64,000 bases of DNA from Ceratothoa steindachneri (lineage: Eukaryota; Arthropoda; Malacostraca; Isopoda; Cymothoidae). The notes below the pieces were generated by a model. The model saw nothing but the letters and a program-made list of their open reading frames with translations. It had not been told where the DNA came from and searched no databases. The stretch spans positions 207,029,733 to 207,093,732 of the forward strand of contig OZ018319.1 of NCBI GenBank assembly GCA_963969495.1, written 5' to 3'. A program made the translations under genes and the position numbers. The stretch's first letter is position 1. Each line of letters starts with the position of its first letter. Shown in pieces: positions 47,595-59,091 of this stretch.

Positions 47595-47652
47595 AATATC
47601 AACAAGGTCAAATTTAGAAACTCTTACCTGAATATAATTTAGAATATATTAC

Positions 47653-47880
47653 CTATATATTATTTAGGATATAGTCATCGAGGATATATAAGCCAAGACT
47701 GATATTGAAATTAGGAAATTTGCTAATGGAAGAGGATTCAATGATATTAGGTTCAATTGCATCTTTACTGTAACAGATAATTTTTGGTGAGTTACAATCG
47801 CCAATATGATTAAGCTCAGAAAGATGGATATAAAAAGAAATGCTATTCTCACCACACTGGACTGCTTTGGTTGCCTTATC
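47653..47880 (-). pseudogene. Penelope family 1 GIY-YIG C-terminal fragment
   Basis: Minus-strand 'SISFYIHLSELNHIGDC' and 'SPKIICYSKDAIEPNIIESS' with 'SKFPNFNISLGLYILDD' (about 47850-47665) closely follows the family-1 ending 'SAKIICHNNDTISRNIIEST' / 'FPNFNLSPGLY' at 24.2 kb. The G-I-Y strand and catalytic part are missing because the fragment is truncated at about 47880. No RT remains nearby. Confidence 0.75.
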
Positions 47881-47889
47881 TAGTCTGCT

Positions 47890-48245
47890 GTACCGCTGTG
47901 CCAAATTTTTCGAAATTTTTGCAAACTGAATTTTTGTGAAAGTGAAATTGTGCGACTGGCTTCGAGTAGTAATAATAAAAACTGGTTAATGTGAAAAAGC
48001 ACGATATGTTTGAAAAGTGGACCACTGGTATTCGATCTAGGAATTTGAAGGGCGAAATCTTCGCTCCTTCGTTAGATACAAGGACCGCAGCCTCATCTGG
48101 CCCACCCGCAAGCCCGAGAGAAGGAAGATTAAGGTAAAGATCTATAAAGTTACTTGGACCTTAGCCCCTAGTTCCCCCCCCTCTTTTCTAAACCGTCTCT
48201 CAGTGCATACATATACATATATATATATATACTCATATCATAATA
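47890..48245. other. spacer upstream of Jockey-like LINE copy C
   Basis: GC-richer text at 48.06-48.18 kb may be its 5' UTR. A short (TA)n run sits at 48211-48230. No coding motif. Confidence 0.35.
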
Positions 48246-48278
48246 TCATCCCTTATCTTACGATAGGATGCAGGAGAA

Positions 48279-50134
48279 ATGAGGGAGACTCTCTGCATCA
48301 CTCTCTGGGTCCTCTCGGAGGGCCCAAAACCAGACAGAGGAAAGGTATTTGGAAAGGTTTACGGAACATTGAGCATTGCACTGGTTAGGCGTATCAACAT
48401 TCAAAATAGTTACTCGGCCATTTGCGTGAGGGAGGGCGAGTGTGAAGCCTTGACCTCAAGCAAAGCCGTTGAATGCCTGAAGACTATTAATCTAAAACCG
48501 ACCACACCACCACAAATTAAAACCCACCGTAGCTTAATCTGCAGGCCTTTCAACTCCAGGATAAGGAGCCACTCGGCAGATGAGATTAAAAACGAAATTG
48601 AACGGAACCACCAATGGGCAAAGGTAGCTGAGGTTATCAAATTCAAGCATTACACGCACGTGTTTAAGGTTGTATTCGAGGACACGGCTATGGCTCTAAA
48701 AGCTAAGGAAAATGGTTTGCTTCTCTTCAACGTAAGAGTCTGCTCAGAGCAGATGGAACGTGAGGAGTTTATCGACTTATAAATGTGCTTTCGGTGCGAT
48801 AAGTACGTCAAACACACCAGTTCCAACTGCCCGGAAAAAGACCTTACGCTATGCTTTATCTGTGCAGGTTGCGACTATTTTTGGCGCGACTGTAAAAGTA
48901 ACTTCCCTAAATGCCCAAATTAGGAAGGCTCATACTGGACTATGTCTATGGTATGTCCGATTAAAAAATAAGAACTTCAAAAACAAACCCAATTAAAACG
49001 CGACTCAGAGGAGAAGAAGGCCAATTCGACTTATGCAAAAGTAGCCAAAGCCGCCATTGCCTTCGGTCATCACATGCACCTCTTTTGAATATTCCTCGTT
49101 CATCCCTCTGCTCAATGGGGGACTGATCCTTCTCAATCTGCGGCCCCTAAGTTGTGGAATGCTCTTCCTGCTGAAATTAGGTCTTATCCCACTCTTACCA
49201 CATTTAAGCGTCTCCTGAAAACGCATCTTTTCAGAATTGCCTTCTCCCCCTCTTGAATTGCTATTGAATTTCCATTCTCATCTCAGCACAACGTGCGCTC
49301 TGGGAAGGCCTCAGGCCTTGAAGGGTGCATTACAAAAGACTTATTATTATTATTATTATTATTATTATTGCTAAGAAAAAACAACCAGGAGACATTCCTA
49401 CACATTGAAAACGAACACTCAACCAAAATAATGTGCTGCATATACTATGCACACAGTACCAACATTACTCGCCCAGGTACCTTTGCCACGTAAAAAATGG
49501 GCTGCAAAAGATGTGGTTTCCGGACAACCCACCTTCAGAAGAGGTTATTCGAATAAGCGTTGCCTCTCAGTGCAAGGAAGCGTTCCAAAAAGTTCCCACG
49601 CCACAAAACACAACTATCACACGTGATCCCCATCTAAACAAACTCAAAGTAACACAAACAGCAAAACAGGCACAACTTTCACCCAGGAAAGACACCACCG
49701 ATACAAACAACACTCAAAATCGCACACCAAACAAGGAAGCAGTGCGACCCAAGGAGACCAGGTCTCCACGGGCGAGAAAAACTTCTAAAACCCATGGGCC
49801 AAGTTGAACCTGCTCATCACGAGGGAGGGAACACCAGCTAAAATACCACGCAAGAGGTTTCAACCTTAAATTATATGCACCAGAATCGGCTCCCTTCCCA
49901 ACCGAAATCAAATCTCGCGAAGTAGCTGAAGGTATTAAGACCGGACGATACAAGTGGGAATGTTCAGATGAGGTTCTGGAGCGGCAGGTTGAGGATGCTT
50001 TCGCTCAAAACATGATAAAACTGACCACGGACTGCTTCCACACAATCACGGACACCGAATACAGGAAAAAAAGGAACCGCAGAGAGCGCACCCTGCCCAG
50101 TACACCTCATGGGGCTAAAGTAGATCGTGAATAA
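48279..50134 (+). pseudogene. Jockey-like LINE copy C ORF1
   Basis: First frame 48279-48782: N-terminal domain ('EGPKPDRGKVFGKVYGTLSI') and RRM-like part 'ADEIKNEIERNHQWAKVAEV' / 'VFKVVFEDTAMALKAKENGL'. After a TAA at 48780-48782 the zinc knuckles follow in another frame: 'CFRCDKYVKHTSSNC', 'CFICAGCDYFWRDC' and 'KCPN' / 'SYWTMSMVCP' (48784-48966). The insert at 49075-49369 splits the ORF. The Lys/Thr/Pro-rich linker is open at 49433-49807. The C-terminal domain 'FNLKLYAPESAPFPTEIKS' and 'EGIKTGRYKWEC' is near 49862-49962, ending at TGA/TAA near 50130. RNA-binding coat protein of the element. Confidence 0.75.
49075..49369 (+). mobile_element. CR1/L2-like LINE 3' fragment with (TTA)n tail
   Basis: Encodes 'SAAPKLWNALPAEIRSYPTL' and 'FKRLLKTHLFRIAFSPS' (about 49131-49254), the canonical CR1/L2-type ORF2 ending, then a short 3' UTR ('GTGCGCTCTGGGAAGGCCTC') and nine or ten TTA units at 49341-49369. 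Short 3' tandem repeats instead of poly-A are typical of CR1/L2 elements. It lies inside ORF1 of the Jockey-like copy C, so it inserted later. Less decayed than the CR1-like tail at 20.1 kb and lacking frameshifts in the coding piece. Confidence 0.8.
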
Positions 50135-50179
50135 GCGTCTACTTTAATCCCACACACTTGAGAACCAAAATTATAGAAA

Positions 50180-50840
50180 ATGACAGACAGACTTACAATT
50201 ATACATATGAATGTCGATGGGTGGGACGGAAAAGGTTCTATCTATGGCAATATTATGCGACAGAGCGACCCTGACATAATACTTATTTCGGAACACGGAC
50301 TGACGGCGCAAAAACAGTCAAAATTATTTCAATACGACGTCATTAGCAAGAATCATAGCCAGGAACGGTATGACGGCTGCGCAATAGCCGTCAAAAGAGG
50401 AGTAAAATACTGGACACTGGAGGACTTAGATGAATCCTACCTTGCCATTGAAGTAGGTACTGCCCTAGGGGGACTGGTCGTGGCCACGGGGTACCAACCC
50501 TCAAGACGCGGCTATTTGCCCATGCACAACCTCTTGCAGATCATATTTAGCCATAAGAAAAATGTAATTTTTTCCGGTGATCTTAATGCAAGGTGTGCTG
50601 CGGCAGGATGTACGTCCTACAACAATGCAAGCAGAAACATCTAAGTACTACTTGACAGACAATAAATATATGACAAGGATCGGACCAGAATTCCCGACTT
50701 ACATAACGGAAAGATCAGCAAGGAGACCTAGCATCAGGATTCCTTACAACTACTACATTGAACCGGGCTTCATCATTCCGAGCAGCCACCAGGCTATCAA
50801 AATTACAGTAGAAGTAAATCCCATTCAAAAGCTATAAGCA
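50180..50840 (+). pseudogene. Jockey-like LINE copy C, endonuclease domain
   Basis: Open from 50180: 'MTDRLTIIHMNVDGWDGKG' is the N-terminal strand with the N-x-x-G motif, 'DPDIILISEHGL' carries the catalytic Glu, 'RYDGCAIAVKRGVKYW' and 'GGLVVATGYQPS' follow, and 'NVIFSGDLNARC' (50561-50596) is the G-D-x-N-A motif, intact. After 50644 the frame changes and 'GPEFPTYITERSARRPS' / 'PSSHQAIKI' replace the usual S-D-H motif region, with Asp changed to Ser. Likely start at the ATG 50180, about 45 bases after ORF1 ends. Confidence 0.8.
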
Positions 50841-51309
50841 AGCGAACTGGAAAAGCTATAAAAATTACCTTCTAAATTATATCCCTGACCCTTTATTTGA
50901 TGCCAATTTAAAAGAAATATATGAGGAGCTGGATGAAATTACTGAATTTCTAATAATAGACGATAAAAATAGCATAGCCCGTATTAATTATAAAACCATT
51001 CCAGCTTCCCCCTGGGCCGCTCCCATGGGAGCCCTGGCCCAAAATATAGAGACCTGTCCAATGTAGTCGCGCTGATAGGCCCCAACCACAATGCCCACAG
51101 AAGACTGAGACAAATTAAAGACGAACTCCAGACACTAATTAGGGACCAACAAACACTACTATGGGACGGACTTATAGAAAGACTTAACCTAGAAAGAGAC
51201 TCACACACATTCTGGCAGACGGTTAAACGTCTTAAAGGAAAACCTCCACAAACAAAAATGAAAATCATTCAAGATGGCAAAAAAATTAACGAGACTTAAG
51301 AGATTGAGG

Positions 51310-52861
51310 AAATGTTTAAGATTTTCTGGTCTTCAATCTTCAAAATTACCCCAGGAGAAAATGACAACTACGACATCGAATTCGAAACTGACATAATCCA
51401 ACAACTAAACACACAAATACACAAAACCTCTCCTCACCACTGTGTGTCGCAGGAAAGAGTGATGGAGGGCTATGTCAGTAAAATAACTACCCTAGAACTC
51501 TCCGTTACTCTAAAATCCTTTCGTCAAAGAGCACCGGTACTACGGGGCTGACCTGCGATAATTTCATTAAGGCCCCCCCCTAACGTTTGGAGTGGCCTTC
51601 TCAACATCATGAACGCTGCTCTGAACATGAGCTATTTTCCCGATCACTGGAAAGTAGTCAAGATGATTTTCATCCCAAAACCGAGAAAGCCCCCGGACTG
51701 CCCAGCCAGCGTTCGACCGTTATCTCTCCTAGAATTTGCTGGCAAAGTCTTCGAGAAGATATTGGCTAATACAGTCAACTCTTTTCTCGACCAAGCCAAC
51801 TTGCATAACGAGCATCAACACGGCTCCAGAAGGAAAAAAGGGACTGACATGGCACTAGCCGTAGTCACCGAAAAGCTTGCCAAGATCAAGGCAGACAAAA
51901 GGCATGACCTAGTGCTCCGCGATGTCAAAAAAGCTTTTGATAAGGTTTGGAAGAGAGGATTACAACTTAAGATCCTTCAAGTAGGCCTTAATCCCATTCT
52001 TGAGAGGATTCTATGTGAATACATAATGGAGAGGAGAGCATACATTCATATCAGAGAACACAAAGGCACTGAATTCGAGCTCGAAGCAGGGATCCCACAA
52101 GGAGGCTGTCTCATCCCCTTTTATACAACATTTATACAAGTGACCTACCATAACCTCTCTCCGAGGCTACGATATACGTACAGTTCGCTGACGATATATC
52201 GCAAATTTGTACCGCCGCTTATGTTCACAGGGAATTTATGGCAATAAATATGGCTAGAGAGATATCTAACATCAACTCTTTCGAAAGAAAATGGAAAATA
52301 TCAACTAATGCCCCAAAATTCAAAATAATTTCCATGTTTCGAAAGACCTTCAATAATTTACGTGTAGAAGGGGAGCGAATCCCCTACTGCCTCAAAATCA
52401 CCACCAGGGGCTATACGAGTCACATCGAGCGAACAGTCGCGAATAGCAAGAGAGATTTGAGGGAGTTTTATAGGTTCCGTGACCTAAATCGCTCAAATAA
52501 ACTCAAGATATTCAATGCGTGCATTCGCTCGAGACTCCAGTATCCCCCGATGCCGCTGAACGCGAGCGCCAAGACCCACATTGCGAAACTAGAAATTATC
52601 GAAAATAAAGCGGTACTTCTCATCACAAGCACCCGAAGAAGAGAACACAAACGACAGAGGGATCTCCACAACTCAGTTGGATTATCTCCGATCAACGTAG
52701 CACTCCACGAGAGAGCTAAGAGGATCTGGCAAGCCATTCGCACCCACTTGACCCTTGAGTTCTCTCATACACACCTAGACATCGAGGTAGACCGACAAAT
52801 AAGACCATTTACAAGCAGTAAGATACAGTCTGACGGCGACGTGACTCCAAAATATACATGA
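51310..52861 (+). pseudogene. Jockey-like LINE copy C, reverse transcriptase
   Basis: 'MNAALNMSYFPDHWKVVKMI' (51609-51668) is RT motif 1, 'RPLSLLEFAGKVFEKILAN' motif 2, 'QHGSRRKKGTDMAL' and 'LVLRDVKKAFDKVWKRGLQ' (51910-51966) include motif A, 'FELEAGIPQGGCLIP' (52074-52118) is motif B, and the catalytic F-A-D-D sits at 52184-52195 in a shifted frame. The thumb and C-terminal domain are open at 52238-52861 ('FKIISMF', 'LKITTRGYTSHIERTVAN', 'IIENKAVLLITSTRRREHK'). One frameshift around the polymerase box and others upstream inactivate it. The ORF ends at TGA 52859-52861 with no RNase H. Confidence 0.85.
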
Positions 52862-53330
52862 TAAAATCGACAAAACACAAAAACGACTGGTGTAATGCTC
52901 AAGTTTCTTCAGTAGAAATTCAAACTTTTCAAAAATTCAAATGTAACTAAAACTAAACTTTTTCAAAAACCCACAGCGGGAATAAAAAAACTCGCCTAAA
53001 ATGAAGGCTTGAATGCCAAAAAGATCATTAAGATAAAAAAAATAAAGAATTAAATTAACAAGATTAATTTAATTAAATAAACTATAAATTTTATAGTTTA
53101 TTAAATAAAAACAAAAAATAAACAAAATTCATCCCCAAGAAAAAAACAAACAGAGCTACTCTTTCACCAAGGACCTATTTATTCTATCACCCATACATCC
53201 TCTATTCTTTAAACTCACCCTATTTCACCACTTTCCACTCTTACTATCTTTCTCTCTAACTCTCCCTAAATCTCACCACTTTTTATGTTCAAGGTCCAAG
53301 TTCCAAGGTCCAAGGTCCACACCGAACATT
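52862..53330 (+). other. A-rich 3' UTR of LINE copy C and spacer
   Basis: A-rich to about 53150; 53289-53322 holds three or four tandem 'CAAGGTC(CA)' units. The exact 3' end and a target duplication could not be found. Confidence 0.4.
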
Positions 53331-54080
53331 GTATATATATTGACATTTCCGTTTTGAAAAGAAAGGTTTAGTCTATCGACCAAAGTAAGATTTTGAACAT
53401 TCTAATCATTTTAAACAATACACACAACAATACTAGAAACGGGAATTGTGAACTTGTTCCCTTGTTGTTTTAAATTTGAGAGAGCTAATTAATATCGCTC
53501 TCAGATTTCTTTCGTTTAATGAGAATACATTGTAAAGCTGTTTAATTTATTGCTTTTCTCAAAAATAAATTAAAGGTCAGATTGCATAAAAAATAGGAAG
53601 TTTAAATGGTACCTATAGTTAACGAGTTCAGCAAAGAATGCAGATTATATATAAAGAACAAGAAAGGGGCAGAGAAGATATATTCCATTATTTCTTCCTT
53701 AAACAAAGCTATTTAAATTATGTCTACTTTGGTTAGTCAACTAATTCAAAGCAAAGATTCTCTGGGTATCTTTGAAGTTAAGATAAAATAACATTGAATT
53801 GCTGACGGTATAGAGAGAAAACTCCCTATTTTCTTGCCTAAAAACCGTAAATTAACGAAATTAAGTGTTAAATTTACATGAAATGCAATCATATACCTGG
53901 TTATAATGGCTCCTGTGAAAAATATGTAAACTATTTTGGATACCAAAGCATTTTTCATCTGTCAAACGAATAATAAAGGGTTGTGTAAAATGTCGAATAT
54001 ATGAATAACGTCCAGTAAGCTTCAGACTTCCGTCTTAATTCCCCACCCAAGCATATCATTTCGATACGTTTATTTAGATT
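53331..54080. other. AT-rich DNA without a recognised gene
   Basis: Nothing recognisable on either strand. Confidence 0.45.
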
Positions 54081-54082
54081 AC

Positions 54083-54648
54083 ATGGGTCCCCTTTTTTAT
54101 GAGAAATGGGAAATAAACGCAAATTATGGTTTCTGTGCTGCAGCTACTCGTTCGTATATGTGGAGTCGAAGCTTCAACATCGAGATTTACTTGAATATGG
54201 CATTGCAGAATTATGCGTCAGTTCTAATGTCATCTTCGATTGCTTCTGTGAACCCAAAACTACTTTACTTCAAAAGGAAAGGTGTAATTCCGTTTATTCG
54301 AGCAGTTGTTTAAAGGAAGCAGTCAATTGGTATTCCTGGTCGAAATTGGTGTCAGGTTTGCGAAAAAAATAATATCAGCTCCATTGAAAAGACTATCCTA
54401 TCCTTTAGCAATTTTGAATTTTTGATCTTCCAAGCTACACGCATGATTAACCGAAGGCCTATTACCTTAAAGGAAGGATTTCCGGAGGAAACTGGGGAAT
54501 CTATTCCTGAACTTATCACTACTGAAATCTTATTAGATGGTTATGGTCTCGAATCAATAAATATAATAGAGGAATTTCAATCTGAACCAAAATTATATAG
54601 AGTGACGAATAAATTTGTACGTGAAACATTACTCCGTAAGATAAATTG
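54083..54648 (+). pseudogene. BEL/Pao-like LTR-retrotransposon integrase relic
   Basis: One frame (54106-54372) begins 'KRKLWFLCCSYSFVYVES', resembling the K-x-W-x-x-x-F-T-C-x-x-x-R-A-V-H-x-E strand of BEL/Pao integrases. The second (54422-54649) contains 'FLIFQATRMINRRPIT', where the family has a conserved I-N-x-R-P-L-T, and 'ELITTEILLDGYGLESINII', close to the L-T-P-x-x-L-x-x-G-Y-x-L-x-S-L-N-I-I stretch after the core. A frameshift lies between. The catalytic D-D-E residues are not clearly retained. No LTRs, RT or protease are seen nearby, so this is an isolated scrap. Assignment by motif memory only. Confidence 0.45.
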
Positions 54649-54897
54649 AAGGTCAGAGTCAAACAAAGGCAAATTTATAATAATGCGTTTTTCGTTGTTA
54701 ACTAATGAAGCTATCTGAATCCTCTCAATTAACATTTAGAAAAATTATCTAAGTACAAATCAAAATGAATACTTGTCTCTACTTTGATTCCCCTTCTAAG
54801 CGAATATGTCAAAATAGAAACAGTAGCTCACCAAAGCTCAGAGCCTCCTGAAATTCCGATCAGTGGCGAAATCACGGGCTTCAGCCGTACATAGTAC

Positions 54898-56270
54898 AGG
54901 GTGACCCGAAAAAATGAGCCCCAAATTTCGATAGGCCTTATTTCTTAATTTTCTGAAAGGATTGAATGAAACTTTGGTGATAACAAGTTTATTGTGTTTA
55001 AAAACATCATATCAAAACATATGAGTCTTTAGACTTTTCTTTTTATTCTAGAGCACGTGTTTGAGATTACCTCCTTTTCGAATGTGAAATCTCTTGAGGC
55101 GCAGCACAAAGTTGTCCATGACGTCCTTAAAAACCGACCGACTAATGGCTTTGATCTCCTCCCTGATGGCTTCCTTGAGTTTTGTGATGGTCCTGGGTCT
55201 CATTGCGTACACTCTGTCTTTAAAGTAGCTCAGTAAAAGAAACTGGGGGGCGGGGGATAAGGTCTCAGCTGTGAGGTGCCCACTCAAAATCAGTCTTGAG
55301 ACTGATCACGCGGACACCAAAGTTCTCTTTCAGCCAATCTCGGGACAGGTTTCGAGGTGTGAGAGCTTGCTCCATCTTGCTGGAACCAGAACTTTCCCAT
55401 AAGCGACGGGAAAAAGGTCTACAGCTCCCTCTTGATGGTTTTGAGGACCTAAACATACCACTCCTTGGTGACTGTCACTGTCGGGCCAGATTCCTCGAAG
55501 AAGAATGGTCCGATGATGCCTCTGGATGAAATTACAGTCCATACCGTGCACTTAAGGAAGTGTAGGGGCTTGGTGGCTACCTCATTTGGTCTGCAGGTCC
55601 CCCAGAAGACATTTTTCTTCGAGTTTACCTTTCCTTCGAGATGGAAGTGAGCTTCATCTGAGGTCCAAAGGAGGTTAAGGAAAGTTGGGGTCTCCTGAAT
55701 CTTCTCCAGTATCGACTGCCATAGCCTTTCTCTGCTCCTTGTCTGATGCTGTAAGGGTCTGCTTCTTCTGTATTGTCTATGGGTGGTCCTTTATATCCAT
55801 TACTAGCACTCCCCTGCAAGTTTCACAGGATATACCGAGGGACTGACTTCGCTTGCGCACAGAGCGTTTTGGACTCTGCTGAACTGACTCTCTCATGCCC
55901 TCGATCAGCTCAGCTGTACGCTTCCTGGGGTGTCCTGAATGGCTTAGATGCTTGTCACTGGCTGCATTGAGGTTCTCCACAGTCCCATAGTTCTTGAAGG
56001 GGTCCACCCAGTCCTGAATTTTGCTCTTGGAGAGGGCTTTTTCACATTCGAACTGATGCACGAAAGTGTCCTGCACTTTCTTTAAAAAGCCTGACTTGTA
56101 GTAATGTTTGACGCAATATATTCTTTGCTGGAGCTCCAATTGAGATCGAATTGTGTTTATAGGCGTTGCTTCTGTCACGTTCTGCAAAATAAGGGTTATA
56201 AGTGAATGAATGAAGGATATATCAGAGAAAGTGTGTGCAGACCCGTTTTTTTTGAGGGGCGGTCAATCGT
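54898..56270 (-). mobile_element. mariner-like element 2 (minus strand, decayed)
   Basis: Transposase on the minus strand. The 3' end at 54898 has 'CAGGGTGACCCGAAAAAATG' directly after TA, a typical transposon terminus. On the other side only a weak counterpart is visible (56266-56236, minus-strand 'TTGACCGCCCC' then A8), so the 5' terminal repeat is degraded or lost and the right boundary is approximate. Confidence 0.6.
55048..56187 (-). pseudogene. mariner-like transposase 2, frameshifted
   Basis: N-terminal piece 55777-56187: 'LQQRIYCVKHYYKSGFLKKV' and 'VENLNAASDKHLSHSGHPRK' form the helix-turn-helix region found in arthropod mariner relatives. The core continues over three frameshifts: 'LLWTSDEAHFHLEGKVNSK' (first Asp, near 55680-55625), 'GIIGPFFFEESGPT' (near 55520-55480), 'KFWFQQDGASSHTS' (second Asp, near 55395-55355), then 'LKTDFEWAPHS' and 'LSPAPQFLLLSYFKDRVYA' (55300-55205). 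The third catalytic Asp, expected after L-S-P, is lost. The C-terminal 'RKGGNLKHVL' ends at 55048. Same branch as the 25-kb element but a different family. Confidence 0.75.
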
Positions 56271-56279
56271 GAATGAGGC

Positions 56280-58400
56280 AAATGGTTATTATAAATAGCT
56301 CTATACCTATATGCCAAACTACTAATTCTATATTAACTATTGTAAATTATCATGTTTTAATATTTTTAAGTCAATTTAATCATCACCTGGCATTTTGTGC
56401 TGCTCTTTTTTCCTCATTATTAAAATATCTGAAACTGTGGTTACCCCCCTCCCCCTAAGGGACACATACTTACACGAAAATATGGTCACAAAAACAACAG
56501 TTTTATTGTAATATCTTAGTGGAAACACAAAAATGTGATTATACCTGACCATTTGGATATTGCGAATTTGTTACTGATTTCCGTAAAAGTTGTTTAAAAT
56601 TGTCCACATTGTCTATAGGCCATAATTGGGCTGGAATTGTAACAACCATATAGTATTATGGGATTGTTATTGAGGCTCTTTTATATTAGTTTAAGAGACA
56701 TTTAATTAATGGGGAAATAAAATCTACAACGGCATTGTAAAAGAAGTGAAGTATATCAGTACCCCAATTTGCAATTTCTTCCATTTATGTCTCTTAATAC
56801 CTAAACGGCTTTAGATGTAAAAAAAACCCTTTCATCTTAACTGAAGGGAGCTTAAGAAATTGATCTTTTACTAGACAACTTTATAGGAAATTACTACCGA
56901 ACTCATTATAGAAACGATCTTATATCTTGCGTAAACTTAGGGAAGCATTTAGAGGTATCAACTATAATGATCGGCAGAGGTCTATTTATTAAATTAGGGA
57001 ACTTGCTTCAGGATCTTCACGTCAGGCTACAGTGGTTTTCCGCGAAGGGACAATAAGATGATCTTTAACTCGAGACCTTTATAGAAAATTTCTTCCGGAC
57101 TCATTATAATAATGAAATTAAAGCTAGCATAACTTCAGGGAAGCTTTTAAGGGTATCAACTATAATATTTATTAAATTAGGGAACTTGATATAGTATTTT
57201 CACAAAAGGTTAGAGTGGTTTTCCGCAAATCAAGGAAGTCTTTTTTTCCCTCGCATTGAAAAAGCATCTCCCCGCAATATGGAAATGACGCCGGGATCAA
57301 TTAACAAGCAGTAGTAATCTCACAAAACACATGCCAGTTGACATTCGATAGGCGATTAATTTAATTCCTGAGTTTATTTTTTATTAATTTAGATTGTCAG
57401 TATTTTTTTTTTTGTCAACTCTTCTCCAGACCTAAGGAATTTTAAATTTTCTCGGAAAGTGCATTGGCCGTTCTTCCTACTCTCTTTCTTATATCTCTAT
57501 AGATATTCTTGTTCTTTGTTATTCCTTGATAATAATCTTGAAATCAAGTTGGAGTAATTCTACAGATTAACAACTCAAACGAAGATGCTCTGTTAATTTT
57601 GGAGGTTATTTTTATTCAATTTTTATTTTCTATTTTTCCCGCCGCAAATGAACAAAACTAAACGCATATTCTTGCTACACGCCGTGGCATAGCCTATAGT
57701 CTAAAATGTCTGCTCTCTGTGATAGATGTGAACTAAGTGTTCTTGCGTTCTCGCGTGAATATTATAGTCACTCGAAACTATAATTGATTTTTGTCAGAAG
57801 CACGGCCTAATCCAAAAATAAAATGTTTTTGAACGGTGCGGGAGTAAGACTGAATTAGATTTAACTAGAAGAATATGAAGATGCAAGTTAAATTTGAAGA
57901 TTCGAAGACAAAAAAGAAAGAAAACGTAACTGGTCGGAATCAATTTTTAAAACATTGAAAACTAAACGTGCTCAAATAACCTAATACTCCTAAACTTGTA
58001 TATCGTAGTTAAATTTGTAGCACTATTTTATAATATTATTATCTATTTGTTGAATCGGTGCAATGAAACATTTTTTTACGAGGCTTATGACGTCATAGTA
58101 GCAGCAAAAAATAGCTTTATTTATTGGAAAATACTATATATAAGTGCTAGTAACTCGAAAACTAGTACTTTGCGCGCCAAAATATTAGCAAAGAACTATT
58201 CAAATAAACGTGTAGAATAGATTGAATGAATTAAATAAAAATAATAGTTCTAGTTGTTAATCTGTAGAATTACCAAAGTTCGAAACTACTCAGAATTTAT
58301 CCTTTCTTTTTCTTTGTTGCCTGTTTTGTGTTGCACTCAGTTCTTACTGACGCGATACAGTGAAATCACTGTATAGGAGCCAAAAGTTTAGTTTACGAGA
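56280..58400. other. AT-rich DNA; possible Penelope tail at 57.42-57.60 kb
   Basis: No gene recognised. 57465-57580 resembles the 3' UTR of family-1 Penelope copies: 'GGCCGTTCTTCCTACTCTCT' against 'GGGCGTTCCCTCCCCTCTCT', and 'TTATTCCTTGATAATAATCT' with 'TGAAATCAAGTT' against 'TTATTTCTTGATAAAAAACT' with 'CGAAATAAAGTT'. If right, it is a plus-strand 3' remnant without coding sequence. Confidence 0.45.
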
Positions 58401-58436
58401 CTAGTTTCGGTATGTAGTTTATCATACCCTCTTCAA
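58401..58436 (-). other. 3' UTR hairpin with hammerhead-core-like flanks (family 2b)
   Basis: On the minus strand: TTGAAGA (58436-58430), one base, stem GGTATG (58428-58423), 8-base loop, stem CATACC (58414-58409), GAAA (58408-58405), CTAG. Same layout as 34312-34347. The second stem pair is G-C here and A-T there, a compensatory change, and both loops end in CTA. Here the first core base is T, not C. Confidence 0.4.
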
Positions 58437-58528
58437 TCGTATACTGAGAATGCGATTGTTAAAAAAGACTATAAATAGCGTACAGATAAAAAAACACAAA
58501 GAAACACAAAACTGGGGGAAAAAGGTCA

Positions 58529-58870
58529 TTAATCAGGGGGTGTGAGTCTAAGATCGTTTACTAAGCTGTTTACGATGAGGTTACGGGAATGGAGGCTGCA
58601 TTTCAATTGCCCATCTGACAAATTAAAATTAGGAATTTCTCCTATTAATATAGATTCTACTATTTTTCTTTTACAGAAATCTTTACAATTATATATGATT
58701 TGTGCCTTTGAATAGTCAATTTGGTGTTTAAAATTGCTAATATGATTAAAAATACTGGGTGTGGTACTGCCTCGTCTGACATCAATCACCTTTATCTTCA
58801 TAAATTCGTTTTGTTAAGGTTCTTCCAGTCTCTCCAATGTAAAATGAGGGACATTTTGTAGAGCCACACA
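58529..58870 (-). pseudogene. GIY-YIG domain of Penelope family 2b
   Basis: 'CGSTKCPSFYIGETGRTLTK' type text is readable at 58870-58805 across a frame change: the F-Y-I-G-E-T-G-R motif is intact in DNA (TACATTGGAGAGACTGG on the minus strand). 58801-58529 then gives 'GSTTPSIFNHISNFKHQIDY' and 'CKRKIVESILIGEIPNFNLS', the C-terminal half. Ends with 'NDLRLTPPD' before a stop at 58529. Disabled by a frameshift between the halves. Confidence 0.75.
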
Positions 58871-59091
58871 GGATTGGTCGAAGGGAAAGATTTAAGGATA
58901 GAAAAAGGGTATTAAAATGTGGTTAAGCCTGGGGAAATAACTTTGTTCACTCCTTTAAGGAGGGGAGAAAAAGGGAGGGATAGACACTTCGTATTACTAA
59001 ATTTGTTTTTATCCTTGGGACGGTAATGAGTAGATTTTGCTTTAGATAAACTTTCATTGATCACGTAGAGGGGATAATTTAATTCAATGAA

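Larger units (their letters stand above)
45170..47640. other. DNA without a recognised gene, holding a diverged 150-bp repeat pair
   Basis: No coding motif recognised on either strand. It contains two diverged copies of a ~150-base sequence (separate entries). The rest, rich in C and T on the plus strand, is unassigned. Confidence 0.45.
48250..53130 (+). mobile_element. Jockey-like LINE, copy C (ORF1 + ORF2)
   Basis: The most complete copy of this family in the window: ORF1 with RRM-like and CCHC domains, ORF2 with endonuclease and RT, and an A-rich 3' UTR to about 53.1 kb. It has no RNase H. ORF1 is interrupted by a CR1-like 3' fragment at 49.08-49.37 kb. Stops and frameshifts in both ORFs make it inactive. 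Copies B, A and D lie at 35.6-36.6, 38.9-41.9 and 59.5-61.3 kb, all on the minus strand. Confidence 0.8.

Noticed and set aside
49293..49493. Poly-leucine frame
   Set aside because: Translation of the (TTA)n tail of the CR1-like fragment.
56236..56266. Candidate right terminal repeat of mariner-like element 2
   Set aside because: Only TGACC plus an A-run is shared with the left end; too weak to claim as a TIR.
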